Shown here one piece after another: positions 25,110 to 33,280 of a stretch of DNA of 64,000 bases. This DNA comes from Frigoribacterium endophyticum. GTDB taxonomy: Bacteria > Actinomycetota > Actinomycetes > Actinomycetales > Microbacteriaceae. The notes beneath the pieces are model-generated. The model saw only the letters and a list, made by a program, of their open reading frames with translations, had not been told where the DNA came from and did not search any database. Location: the NCBI RefSeq assembly GCF_011759585.1, contig NZ_JAAOYV010000001.1, forward strand, positions 1,302,001 to 1,366,000, written 5' to 3'. Position 1 is the stretch's first letter; every line of letters starts with the position of its first letter. Both the position numbers and the translations under genes were made by a program.

Positions 25110-26498
25110 TCACTCCGCGGCGGCGCGCGACCCCACCTTGTAGCGCGACCCGTGGTGCTCCGCGGGCAGCCGGTCGCCCCGGCCGAAGAGCTTCTGGCGG
25201 AGGGTGCCCGGCTCGTACTCGGTCGGGTAGACGCCCCTCGCCTGGAGCACGGGGACGACGTGCTCGACGATGTCCTCGAAGGTGCCCGGCGTGATCGCGT
25301 AGGCGAGGTTGAACCCGTCGACGTCGGTCTCGGCGACCCACTCCTGCAGCTGGTCGGCGATCTCCTCGCCCGACCCCACGATGCGCGGCCCGAGCCCGCC
25401 GATGCCCGCGGCCTCGGCGATGTCGCGGATCGTCCACTCCTTGCCGGTGTCGCCCTCCTGGGCCTGGAAGTTCGCGAGCGCCGACTGGATGGCGTTGCTC
25501 TCCACGTCGCCGACCGGGTCGTCGAGGGAGTAGCTCGAGAGGTCGACGCCCATCCAGCCCGACATCAGCGTCAGGGCGCCCTCGTGCGAGGCGTACCGGC
25601 GGTACTCCTCGTGCTTCGCCCGGGCGGCCTCCGGCGTCGCGTCCGTGATGATCGTGAGCAGCGTGTAGATGCGCGCCGAGTACCGGTCGCGCCCGGCCGC
25701 CTCGAGGGCGTCGCGGAGCTTCGTCACGGTCGCGGCGAGGCGCTCCTTCGTCGGGGCGGCGACGAAGATCGACTCGGCGTTGCCCGCCGCGAAGGCGATG
25801 CCCCGGGGCGACGCGCCGGCCTGGTAGATGACCGGCGTGCGCTGCGGGCTCGGCTCGGCGACGTGGATGCCGGGCACCTTGTAGTACGTCCCCTCGTGCC
25901 CGATGTCGTGCACCTTGCTCGGGTCGGTGAACACGCCGGTCTCGCGGTCGCGGACGACGGCGTCGTCCTCCCACGAGCCCTCCCAGAGCTTGTAGAGCAC
26001 CTCGAGGTACTCGTCGGCCTGGTCGTAGCGCGTGTCGTGGTCGAGCTGGTCGTCGGCGCCCATGTTGCGTGCGGCGCTCGGCAGGTAGCCGGTCACGACG
26101 TTCCAGCCGACGCGGCCCTCGGTGAGGTGGTCGAGCGTCGACATGCGGCGCGCGAAGGGGTACGGGTGCTCGTAGGCCGTGCCGGCGGTGATGCCGAAGC
26201 CCAGGTGCTCCGTCGCGGCGGCCATGGCCGACACGAGGAGGATCGGGTCGCCCACCGGCGTCTGGGTGCCGTTGCGGAGGGCCGCGTCGTGGTTGCCGCC
26301 GTAGACGTCGTACGTGCCGAGCACGTCGGCGATGAAGAGCCCGTCGAACCGGCCCCGCTCGAGGAGGCGCGCCAGGGAGGTCCAGTAGCTGAGCTTCGTG
26401 TAGTCGGGCGAGCGGTCGTCGGGGTGCCGCCAGAGCCCGGGGGACTGGTGCCCCACGCAGTTCATGTCGAAGGCGTTGAACCGGATGCGTCGAGTCAT
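25110..26498 (-). CDS. LLM-class flavin-dependent monooxygenase (NtaA/SnaA/DszA group)
   Basis: 462-residue bacterial-luciferase-like monooxygenase that uses FMNH2 and O2. The start ATG 26498 gives the family N-terminus MTRRIRFNAFDMN. HPDDRSPDYTKLSYW, GLFIADVLGTYDVYGG, AYEHPYPFARRMSTLDHLT and GRVGWNVVTGYLPSAARN are hallmark NtaA/SnaA/DszA segments. Such enzymes oxidise chelators, sulfur heterocycles or sulfones, and need a separate flavin reductase, which is not here. It is divergent from an MFS exporter 79 bp away. The substrate is not predictable. Confidence 0.9.
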   Translation of the reverse strand: MTRRIRFNAFDMNCVGHQSPGLWRHPDDRSPDYTKLSYWTSLARLLERGRFDGLFIADVLGTYDVYGGNHDAALRNGTQTPVGDPILLVSAMAAATEHLGFGITAGTAYEHPYPFARRMSTLDHLTEGRVGWNVVTGYLPSAARNMGADDQLDHDTRYDQADEYLEVLYKLWEGSWEDDAVVRDRETGVFTDPSKVHDIGHEGTYYKVPGIHVAEPSPQRTPVIYQAGASPRGIAFAAGNAESIFVAAPTKERLAATVTKLRDALEAAGRDRYSARIYTLLTIITDATPEAARAKHEEYRRYASHEGALTLMSGWMGVDLSSYSLDDPVGDVESNAIQSALANFQAQEGDTGKEWTIRDIAEAAGIGGLGPRIVGSGEEIADQLQEWVAETDVDGFNLAYAITPGTFEDIVEHVVPVLQARGVYPTEYEPGTLRQKLFGRGDRLPAEHHGSRYKVGSRAAAE

Positions 26499-26565
26499 GG
26501 CTCGATGGTGGTCGACGACGGCCGCGGCCGCCTCCCTCGCGACACACGGCGTCACACTCCGGCCG

Positions 26566-26571
26566 TACCCT
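26566..26571 (+). promoter_or_regulatory. -10 box TACCCT, leaderless MFS gene
   Basis: TACCCT is 6 nt before the GTG at 26578 and supports that start over codons upstream, which would run into the divergent gene. Confidence 0.58.
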
Positions 26572-26577
26572 GGAGTC

Positions 26578-27843
26578 GTGCCCCGCCCCACCGACCCCGC
26601 CGCCGCCCCCGACCCGGCGGAGGCCCGCGGCACCGCCGCCGCCGACGCCGCCGCCGAGTCGACGCCGACGGTCCCCCCGCGGCTCGGGCGCGACGTGGTC
26701 GTGCTCGGGGTCATCGCCTTCTTCGTGATGGTCGGCTTCGGCGTGGTCGTGCCGGTGCTGCCCGTCTACGCGCAGAGCTTCGGCGTCGACCACGTGCTCG
26801 TCGGCGCCGTGCTCTCGGCCTTCGCGCTGATGCGCCTCGTCGCGAGCCCCTTCGTCGGCCGGCTGCTCGACCTCGCGGGCGAGCGGGTGGTGCTCAGCGT
26901 GGGCATCGGCATCGTCGCCCTGTCGAGCGCCCTGGCGGGCCTCGCCACCGACTACCCCCAGCTGCTGCTGATGCGCGGCCTGGGCGGCATCGGCTCCGCG
27001 ATGTTCACGATCTCCGCCATGACCCTCCTGCTCGCGTCGACCCCGCCGACCCGGCGGGCGCGTGCCGTGGGCTTCTACCAGGGCGGCTTCCTCGTCGGCG
27101 GCATGGCCGGGCCGGCCATCGGCGGCGTGCTCTCGACGATCTCGCTCACCGCCCCGTTCTTCTTCTACGCGGCGACCCTCGCCGTGGCGGGGCTGATCGG
27201 CGTCGTGCTGTTGAAGCCGGTGCCGCGCGGCGCGACCGCGGAGAAGGCTGAGCCGCCGACCCCGCTCCGCGACGTCCTGGCCGACGTGCGCTTCCGCGCC
27301 GCCTGCGTCGCGAACTTCGCCCAGGGCTGGTCGTCGCTCGGGGTCCGGAGCGCCCTGGTGCCCGTGCTCGTCGTCGAGGTGCTGCGCGGGCCGACGGCCT
27401 GGACGGGCGTCCTCTTCGCCGTCGCGGCCGTCGCCCAGACCGTCGCGCTCGCGCCGGCCTCGCGCTTCGTCGACACCGTCGGGCGACGACCCGCCGTGAT
27501 CGGCTCGTTCGCGGTCGCCGCCGTCAGCCTCGCCGCCGTGCCCTTCGCGTCGCACGTCGTCGTGCTCGGGGCCCTGCTCGCCGTCTACGGCGTGGCGACG
27601 GCCTTCATGGGGACGGCTCCCGCAGCGCTCGTGGGCGACGCGGCCGGCGCCCGCGGCGGGCGGCCGGTGGCGATCTTCTCGATGTGCTCCGACGTCGGGG
27701 CCATCGCCGGGCCGCTGGTGGCGGGGCTCCTCGTCGACGTGGCGTCGTTCCCCGTCGCGTTCGGCGTCGCGGCCCTCCTGCTCGCGGCGGCCTCCCTGGT
27801 GGCCGTCCGCATCCCGCGCGAGCCCCGGCCGGCCCTGGCCTGA
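26578..27843 (+). CDS. MFS transporter
   Basis: 421-residue major facilitator with about 12 hydrophobic segments after a Pro/Ala-rich 38-residue cytoplasmic tail. The A-motif-like loop is GRLLDLAGERVVL between helices 2 and 3, and GRRPAVIGSF marks its repeat in the second half. GFYQGGFLVGGMAGPAIGG fits motif C, found in drug/proton antiporters, so export is more likely than import. The substrate is unknown. Its divergent pairing with the LLM monooxygenase suggests a shared compound. A strong terminator follows. Confidence 0.88.
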   Translation: MPRPTDPAAAPDPAEARGTAAADAAAESTPTVPPRLGRDVVVLGVIAFFVMVGFGVVVPVLPVYAQSFGVDHVLVGAVLSAFALMRLVASPFVGRLLDLAGERVVLSVGIGIVALSSALAGLATDYPQLLLMRGLGGIGSAMFTISAMTLLLASTPPTRRARAVGFYQGGFLVGGMAGPAIGGVLSTISLTAPFFFYAATLAVAGLIGVVLLKPVPRGATAEKAEPPTPLRDVLADVRFRAACVANFAQGWSSLGVRSALVPVLVVEVLRGPTAWTGVLFAVAAVAQTVALAPASRFVDTVGRRPAVIGSFAVAAVSLAAVPFASHVVVLGALLAVYGVATAFMGTAPAALVGDAAGARGGRPVAIFSMCSDVGAIAGPLVAGLLVDVASFPVAFGVAALLLAAASLVAVRIPREPRPALA

Positions 27844-27850
27844 CCGGGAC

Positions 27851-27896
27851 GACGACGGAGGCGCGCCCCGGTCACCCGGGACGCGCCTCCGTCGTC
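27851..27896. terminator. Bidirectional terminator between MFS and NDH-2 genes
   Basis: A perfect 15-bp stem (GACGACGGAGGCGCG, 27851-27865, with 27882-27896) whose 16-nt loop contains a further CCCGG/CCGGG pair. It serves the two convergent genes. Confidence 0.85.
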
Positions 27897-27923
27897 TGCC
27901 TCGTCGCCCGCGGGCGACCCCGG

Positions 27924-29312
27924 CTACTTCGCCGGAGCGGCCTTCGCTGGGCTGGCCTTCGCCGAGCCCGCCCCCGCGTCGTCGCCCTTCGGCGCCACGA
28001 CCGGGGTCACCTTGAGGAACCCGGCGCGCGGGTCGGCCAGGCCGACCAGCGGCGTCTGGTCGCGACCACCGACGAAGTTCGTCACCCAGCCGGTGAGGAT
28101 GCGCCACTTGCGGTTGACGGTCGGCATCGCGTACAGGTGGTAGCCGCGGTGGGCGAGCCACGCCGCGACGTTCTTGACCTTGACGCCCTTGAGGACGCCC
28201 GCGCCCTTGCCGATGCCGTAGCTCGCGACCGTGCCGACCGACGCGTGGCGGTACTCGGCGAGCGGGGCGCCCGAGAGCGCCGCGATCACGTTGTCGGCCA
28301 CCGTCACGGCCTGACGGACGGCGTTCTGCGCGTTCGGCGGGTAGAACGCCGGCTGCTTCTCGGCCAGGAGGTCGGGCACCTGGGCGACGTCGCCGAGCGC
28401 CCAGATGCCGTCGAGCACCTGGCCGTCGTCGGTCTGCACCTGGAGCGTCGCCTTGACGTCGACGTGGCCCTTCGGGCCGAGCGGCAGGCCGAGGTCGGCG
28501 ACGACGGGGTTCGGCTTCACGCCGGCCGTCCAGACGATGGTGCCGGCGGGGATGGTCTCGCCGTCGCTGAGGACGACGTCGCCGTCGATGCACGAGGGCA
28601 TCGTGGTGCCGAGTCGGATGTCGATGCCGCGGCCGCGCAGGTGCCCGAGGGTCCACTTCGAGAGCTCGGGGCCGACCTCGGGGGCCACGCGGTCGAGCGC
28701 CTCGACGAGGACGAAGCGGAGCTCGTCGCGCGACAGGGTCGGGTACTCGTCGACGGCGGCCTTGGCCGCGTCGTCGAGCTCCGCCATGGCCTCGACGCCC
28801 GTGTAGCCGCCGCCGACGAAGACGACGGTGAGCAGCTTGCGGCGGGTCGCGGCGTCCTGGACGGAGGCTGCCTCGGCGATGTTGCCGAGGACGCGGTCAC
28901 GGACGTACTGGGCCTCCTCCACGCTCTTGAAGCCGACGCCGTTCTCGGCGAGGCCGGGCGTGGGGAAGGTGCGCGTGACGGCGCCGAGGGCGACGACGAG
29001 CTGGTCGTAGGGCAGCTCGGAGGCCACGCCGTCGGCGGTCGTGACCGTGATGGTCTTCGAGTTCGCGTCGAGCGCCGTCACGGCGGCCTCGACGACCTTG
29101 GTCTTCTTCAGCGCCTTGCGGAGCGGCACGGTGACGTCGCGCGGCGCGATGTGGCCCCCGGCCACCTCGGGCAGGAAGGGCTGGTACGTGTAGTACGGAG
29201 ACTGGTCGACCAGCGTGATGCTGGCGCTCTGCGGCGGCTGGCGCTTCTGGAGCTCGAGTGCCGTGGTGAGCCCGGCGGCGCCGCCGCCGAGGATGATGAT
29301 TCGCTGTGTCAT
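27924..29312 (-). CDS. ndh: Type II NADH dehydrogenase (NAD(P)/FAD-dependent oxidoreductase)
   Basis: 462-residue non-proton-pumping NADH:quinone oxidoreductase. The FAD site is IIILGGGAAGLTTALEL (residues 5-21), the NADH site VVFVGGGYTGVEAMAEL (about 165-181), and the second FAD motif GIWALGDVAQVPD. AFYPPNAQNAVRQA and the C-terminal amphipathic region fit membrane-associated NDH-2. The C-terminus ends in a Lys/Ala/Pro tail (KASPAKAAPAK). The ATG at 29312 has GGGAGG 9 nt upstream, with a TACGGT-like -10 about 30 nt before that. Confidence 0.9.
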   Translation of the reverse strand: MTQRIIILGGGAAGLTTALELQKRQPPQSASITLVDQSPYYTYQPFLPEVAGGHIAPRDVTVPLRKALKKTKVVEAAVTALDANSKTITVTTADGVASELPYDQLVVALGAVTRTFPTPGLAENGVGFKSVEEAQYVRDRVLGNIAEAASVQDAATRRKLLTVVFVGGGYTGVEAMAELDDAAKAAVDEYPTLSRDELRFVLVEALDRVAPEVGPELSKWTLGHLRGRGIDIRLGTTMPSCIDGDVVLSDGETIPAGTIVWTAGVKPNPVVADLGLPLGPKGHVDVKATLQVQTDDGQVLDGIWALGDVAQVPDLLAEKQPAFYPPNAQNAVRQAVTVADNVIAALSGAPLAEYRHASVGTVASYGIGKGAGVLKGVKVKNVAAWLAHRGYHLYAMPTVNRKWRILTGWVTNFVGGRDQTPLVGLADPRAGFLKVTPVVAPKGDDAGAGSAKASPAKAAPAK

Positions 29313-29352
29313 GGTTGTGTTCCTCCCTGGGTCGACCGTACTAGAGACACGC

Positions 29353-29393
29353 GGCGACGACCCGCCCTCCCGGGGGAGTCGCGGGTCGTCGCC
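29353..29393 (-). terminator. Hairpin after the small repeat-protein gene
   Basis: A 13-bp perfect stem (GGCGACGACCCGC, 29353-29365, with 29381-29393), 10 nt downstream of the small gene's stop on the - strand. Confidence 0.75.
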
Positions 29394-29403
29394 CCGGGGA
29401 CCG

Positions 29404-29619
29404 TCAGCGGTCGGCCGGGATGTCCGAGTCGGTGTACGAACCGTCGGCCTCGCCGTCGTGCGGCCCGGTGGTCTCGCCGCCGTCGGCGGGGATGTCGCTG
29501 TCGACGTACGAGCCGTCCTGCTCGCTCGTGACGTCGGTGCTCGTCGTCTCGACGTGCTCGGTGTGGACGTGGTCCTCGTGCTGGTGGTCGGACTCGTTGC
29601 CGTGGTGCTCGGTGCCCAT
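29404..29619 (-). CDS. Small acidic His-rich protein with internal 12-residue repeat
   Basis: 71 residues, very acidic and free of cysteine. The first 24 residues hold seven histidines (HHGNESDHQHEDHVHTEH). The second half carries two near-identical units, DGSYVDSDIPAD and DGSYTDSDIPAD, the second at the C-terminus. A GGAGG site 10 nt upstream, a TAGTGT box at 29679-29674 and a terminator behind it make a real single-gene unit. No family is recognised. Intrinsic disorder is likely. Metal binding by the His-rich part is a guess. Confidence 0.8.
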   Translation of the reverse strand: MGTEHHGNESDHQHEDHVHTEHVETTSTDVTSEQDGSYVDSDIPADGGETTGPHDGEADGSYTDSDIPADR

Positions 29620-29673
29620 GCTGGCGCCCTCCGTTCTGTCAGGTCGCGGAGCGTCGTCGCCCGCGTGCGGCTC

Positions 29674-29679
29674 ACACTA
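29674..29679 (-). promoter_or_regulatory. Probable -10 box TAGTGT for the small repeat-protein gene
   Basis: TAGTGT lies 54 nt before the ATG at 29619, giving a leader of about 47 nt that carries the GGAGG site. Confidence 0.45.
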
Positions 29680-29700
29680 GACGCGTGGGGCCGGCGCGGG

Positions 29701-30678
29701 TCAGAAGCCCTCGTTCTCCCTCGTGACGTACGGCGACTCGAGGGCGTCGAGCTCGTCGTCGGTCAGCCACAGGTCGACCGAGGCGACGGCGTCGTCGAGG
29801 TGCTGCATCTTCGTGGCGCCGACGATGGGCGCCGTGACGACCTCCTGCTGGCGGACCCAGGCGAGGGCGACCTGTGCGCGGGAGACGCCCCGCGCCTCCG
29901 CCACCGTCGCGACGGCCGCCGCGACCTGCCGGTCGGCGTCCTCGCGCTGGCGGTAGAGGGTGCCGCCGAACTGGTCGGTCTCGGTGCGGGCCGTGGTGTC
30001 GTCCCAGTCCCGGGTGAGCTTGCCCCGCGCCAGGGGCGACCAGGGGATCACCCCGACGCCCTGGTCGAGGCAGAGCGGGTGCATCTCGCGCTCCTCCTCG
30101 CGCTGGACGAGGCTGTACTGGTCCTGCATCGAGACGAAGCGCGTCCAGCCGCCGAGGTCGGCCGTGTGCTGCGCCTTGGCGAACTGCCACGCCCACATGC
30201 TCGAGGCGCCGATGTAGCGGGCCTTGCCCGACTTCACGACGTCGTGCAGCGCCTCCATCGTCTCCTCGATCGGGGTCTCCGGGTCCCAGCGGTGGATCTG
30301 GTAGAGGTCGACGTGGTCCGTCCCGAGGCGGCGGAGGCTGTCGTCGATCGCGCTCATCACGTGCGCCCGCGAGAGCCCCGCGCCGTTCGGGCCGGGGCGC
30401 ATGCGGTTGAAGACCTTCGTGGCGATGACGACCTCGTCGCGGCGGGCGAAGTCGGCGAGGGCACGCCCGACGATCTCCTCGCTCGTGCCGTCGGAGTAGA
30501 CGTCGGCGGTGTCGAAGGTGGTGACGCCCTGCTCGAGGGCCCGCCGGATGAACGGTCGCGACTCCTCCTCGGAGAGGCTCCACGGGTGGGCGCCGCGCTC
30601 CGGGACGCCGTAGCTCATGCAGCCGAGGACGACGGCCGAGACCTGCAGCCCGCTCGATCCGAGACGTGTGTACTCCAT
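29701..30678 (-). CDS. Aldo/keto reductase
   Basis: 325-residue NADPH-dependent TIM-barrel reductase. The catalytic tetrad residues appear in FDTADVYSDG (Asp, Tyr), VIATKVF (Lys) and YQIHRWD (His). VSAVVLGCMSYG and IVGATKMQHLDDAV are family markers of the AKR9/AKR11-like group. Start ATG 30678 has GAGAGGG 6 nt upstream and a TACTGT box at 30715-30710. A longer upstream frame is discarded. The substrate is not predictable. Confidence 0.9.
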   Translation of the reverse strand: MEYTRLGSSGLQVSAVVLGCMSYGVPERGAHPWSLSEEESRPFIRRALEQGVTTFDTADVYSDGTSEEIVGRALADFARRDEVVIATKVFNRMRPGPNGAGLSRAHVMSAIDDSLRRLGTDHVDLYQIHRWDPETPIEETMEALHDVVKSGKARYIGASSMWAWQFAKAQHTADLGGWTRFVSMQDQYSLVQREEEREMHPLCLDQGVGVIPWSPLARGKLTRDWDDTTARTETDQFGGTLYRQREDADRQVAAAVATVAEARGVSRAQVALAWVRQQEVVTAPIVGATKMQHLDDAVASVDLWLTDDELDALESPYVTRENEGF

Positions 30679-30817
30679 CGTGTTCCCTCTCTCTGTCCGG
30701 TCGACTGCGACAGTAGACCGCGCGGGGGGACGGGAACCGGGCGACGAGGAGCGACGGCGCCCGCGACGCACACCGCCGGGAAGGAGACGGCCGGCAGAGA
30801 CACGGCCGGGAACGACG

Positions 30818-30843
30818 AAGGGCCCCGCCGGAGCGGGGCCCTT
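30818..30843 (-). terminator. Terminator after tRNA-Leu
   Basis: An 11-bp perfect stem (AAGGGCCCCGC with GCGGGGCCCTT) and CGGA loop, 48 nt downstream of the tRNA 3' end on the - strand. Confidence 0.8.
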
Positions 30844-30890
30844 GCCGTGGTGCTGCACTGTCTCAACCAGTGTGTCGATCCGAGGATCGG

Positions 30891-30975
30891 TGTCCGAGGG
30901 GGGACTTGAACCCCCACGCCCTATACGGGCACTAGCACCTCAAGCTAGCGCGTCTGCCATTTCCGCCACCCGGAC
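30891..30975 (-). tRNA. tRNA-Leu (anticodon GAG)
   Basis: 85-nt class II tRNA. The acceptor arm is GTCCGGG/CTCGGAC with one G-U pair and discriminator A. The anticodon stem-loop GCTAGC-TTGAGGT-GCTAGT gives anticodon GAG for CUC/CUU. The long variable arm has GCCC/GGGC and the T arm is GGGGG-TTCAAGT-CCCCC. The 3' CCA is not encoded. Confidence 0.95.
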
Positions 30976-31060
30976 TGGATGGTGCCTGCCGAAGCCGACC
31001 ACGAAACATTAGCACGGCTCCGAGGGCCCCGATGACCACGGGCAGGAGGGGGGCTCCGGG

Positions 31061-31066
31061 TAGCGT
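31061..31066 (+). promoter_or_regulatory. -10 box TAGCGT, leaderless M20 gene
   Basis: TAGCGT is 7 nt before the ATG at 31074 and supports that start over 31032. Confidence 0.6.
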
Positions 31067-31073
31067 GGTCGAC

Positions 31074-32411
31074 ATGACGACGACCCCTGAGTCCGAGCCC
31101 GCCACGACCGACCGTGAGGTCGAGCTCGACGAGACGGCGACCATCGCGCGCGACCTGATCCGGTTCGACACGTCGAACTACGGGGGCGGCCGGTCGAACG
31201 GCGAGGCGGACGCCGCCGAGTACGTGGCCGAGGCGCTCCGGGCGCTCGACCTGGAGCCGCTCGTCTTCGAGTCCGAGCCCGGCCGCGTGAGCGTCCTCGC
31301 CCGGGTCGAGGGGGCCGACCGCTCCAAGCCGGGGCTCGTCGTGCACGGGCACCTCGACGTCGTGCCCGCCGACCCGGCGAACTGGTCGGTCGACCCGTTC
31401 GCGGGCGTCGTCCGCGACGGCATGCTCTGGGGCCGCGGCGCCGTCGACATGAAGAACATGGACGCCATGATGCTGTCGTCGCTCGGCGACATCCTCCGGG
31501 CCGGCGAGCGACCAGCCCGCGACCTCGTCGTCGGGTTCCTGGCCGACGAGGAGGCCGGGGGAGTCCTCGGCTCGCACTTCCTGGTGACCGAGCACCCCGA
31601 GGTCTTCGAGGGCGCCACGGAGGCGATCAGCGAGGTCGGCGGGTACTCCACCTTCATCGACGGCCGGCGCTCGTACCTGCTGCAGACGGGCGAGAAGGCC
31701 CTGATCTGGATCAAGCTCCGCACCCGGGGCACGGCCGGCCACGGGTCGCAGATGATCGTCGCGAACGCCGTGACGCGGCTGGCCGAGGCCGTCGCGGTGC
31801 TCGGCCGGCAGCAGTGGCCCATCGCCCTCACCGACACGACCACGGCGCTCCTCTCCGAGGTGGCGCGCATCCTCGACGTCGACCTCGAGCAGACGTCGCC
31901 CGACGAGCTCGTGCTGCACACCGGGACGGCGGCCGGCTTCATCCGCGGGTCGCTGCGGACGACCACGAACCCCACGATGCTCACCGCGGGCTACAAGCAC
32001 AACGTGGTGCCCGACACGGCGGAGGCGCTGGTCGACATCCGCTGCATGCCCGGCCAGGAGGAGGCCGTGCTGGCCGAGGTCCGCGCGCTGATCGGCGACG
32101 ACGTCGAGATCGAGACGATGCACACCGACATCGGCCTCGAGACCCCCTTCTCGGGCCCCCTCGTCGAGGCGATCACGGGCACGCTCGAGCGGCACGACCC
32201 CGGGGCCCCCGTGCTGCCCTACCTGCTCTCCGGCGGCACCGACAACAAGGCCCTGAGCCTGCTCGGCATCGCGGGCTACGGCTTCGCGCCGCTGCGGCTC
32301 GACGAGGGGATGGACTTCCCCGCCATGTTCCACGGCGTCGACGAGAGGGTGCCGCTCGACGCACTATCCTTCGGGAGTCGCGTCCTCCGGGACCTGCTGG
32401 CGACGTACTAG
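31074..32411 (+). CDS. M20/M25/M40 family metallo-hydrolase
   Basis: 445-residue di-zinc peptidase/deacylase. The metal ligands are visible: His93 and Asp95 in VHGHLDVVPA, bridging Asp125 in GRGAVDMKN, catalytic Glu159 and Glu160 in ADEEAGG, and the late His in AMFHGVDERV. The dimerisation domain includes GTAGHGSQMIV. It resembles the cytosolic dipeptidase / acetylornithine deacetylase-like group common in actinobacteria (M20 with GRGAVDMKNMDA). The ATG at 31074 is set by a leaderless promoter. It is followed by uppP after 26 nt. Confidence 0.9.
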   Translation: MTTTPESEPATTDREVELDETATIARDLIRFDTSNYGGGRSNGEADAAEYVAEALRALDLEPLVFESEPGRVSVLARVEGADRSKPGLVVHGHLDVVPADPANWSVDPFAGVVRDGMLWGRGAVDMKNMDAMMLSSLGDILRAGERPARDLVVGFLADEEAGGVLGSHFLVTEHPEVFEGATEAISEVGGYSTFIDGRRSYLLQTGEKALIWIKLRTRGTAGHGSQMIVANAVTRLAEAVAVLGRQQWPIALTDTTTALLSEVARILDVDLEQTSPDELVLHTGTAAGFIRGSLRTTTNPTMLTAGYKHNVVPDTAEALVDIRCMPGQEEAVLAEVRALIGDDVEIETMHTDIGLETPFSGPLVEAITGTLERHDPGAPVLPYLLSGGTDNKALSLLGIAGYGFAPLRLDEGMDFPAMFHGVDERVPLDALSFGSRVLRDLLATY

Positions 32412-32437
32412 CACCCCCGCACCAGAAGGGCCCCCGC

Positions 32438-33280
32438 GTGGAGCATCTCCTCCAGGCACTCCTGCTCGGCCTCGTCCAGGGCCTCACGGAGTTCCTCCCC
32501 GTCTCGTCGAGCGCCCACCTGCGGCTCGTCGGCCTGTTCTTCTCCGAGCCGGGCTCGGCCGCCGACTTCGACCCCGGCGCGACGTTCACCGCGATCACGC
32601 AGCTGGGCACCGAGCTGGCCGTCGTCATCTACTTCTGGCGTGACATCACGCGCATCCTCACCAAGTGGTTCCAGGGAGTCACGGGGAAGATCCCGAAGGC
32701 CGACCCCGACGTGCGCATGGGCTGGCTGGTCATCATCGGCACGGTCCCGATCGTGCTGGTCGGCTACCTCGCCCAGGAGTACATCCGCACCGTCTTCCGG
32801 TCGCTCTGGATCGTCGCCGTGGTGCTGATCGTCTTCGGCCTGCTGCTCGGGCTCGCCGACCGCCTCGGGCGCAAGGAGCGCTCCTTCGAGCAGATGAGCT
32901 ACGGCCACGGCATCGCCGTCGGCGTCGCCCAGGTGCTGGCGCTGTTCCCCGGCGTGTCCCGGTCGGGCGCCACGACGACGACCGCGCTCGCCCTCGGCTA
33001 CTCGCGACCGGCGGCCGCCCGGTTCTCGTTCCTGCTCGCCGTCCCCGCGGTGTTCGGCAGCGGCCTCTTCGAGCTCGTCCAGAGCTTCAGCGACCCCGGC
33101 CCGTACTCGCTGGGCGAGACCCTCGCCGCGACCGTCGTCTCCTTCGTGGTCGGCTTCGTGGTGATCGCGTTCTTCATGAACTACATCTCGAAGCGCAGCT
33201 TCCTGCCCTTCGTCGCGTACCGCATCGTGCTCGGCGTCGTCCTGCTCGTCCTGCTCGGCACGGGCGTGGTGGCCGCGTGA
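32438..33280 (+). CDS. uppP: Undecaprenyl-diphosphatase
   Basis: 280-residue membrane enzyme (BacA/UppP) that recycles undecaprenyl pyrophosphate to the monophosphate carrier for cell wall synthesis. The N-terminal motif LVQGLTEFLPVSSSAHL carries the catalytic Glu and Ser/His region, and the second motif FPGVSRSGAT has the essential Arg. About eight hydrophobic segments are present. GTG 32438 has AGAAGGG 8 nt upstream. Its stop overlaps the mshC start (GTGA). This uppP-mshC pairing is a known actinobacterial arrangement. Confidence 0.95.
   Translation: MEHLLQALLLGLVQGLTEFLPVSSSAHLRLVGLFFSEPGSAADFDPGATFTAITQLGTELAVVIYFWRDITRILTKWFQGVTGKIPKADPDVRMGWLVIIGTVPIVLVGYLAQEYIRTVFRSLWIVAVVLIVFGLLLGLADRLGRKERSFEQMSYGHGIAVGVAQVLALFPGVSRSGATTTTALALGYSRPAAARFSFLLAVPAVFGSGLFELVQSFSDPGPYSLGETLAATVVSFVVGFVVIAFFMNYISKRSFLPFVAYRIVLGVVLLVLLGTGVVAA

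Noticed and set aside
25000-28656. 1218-codon open frame on the - strand
   Set aside because: It is a shadow frame of the LLM monooxygenase, MFS and NDH-2 genes with no recognisable domain and Arg/Gly/Ala-rich composition.
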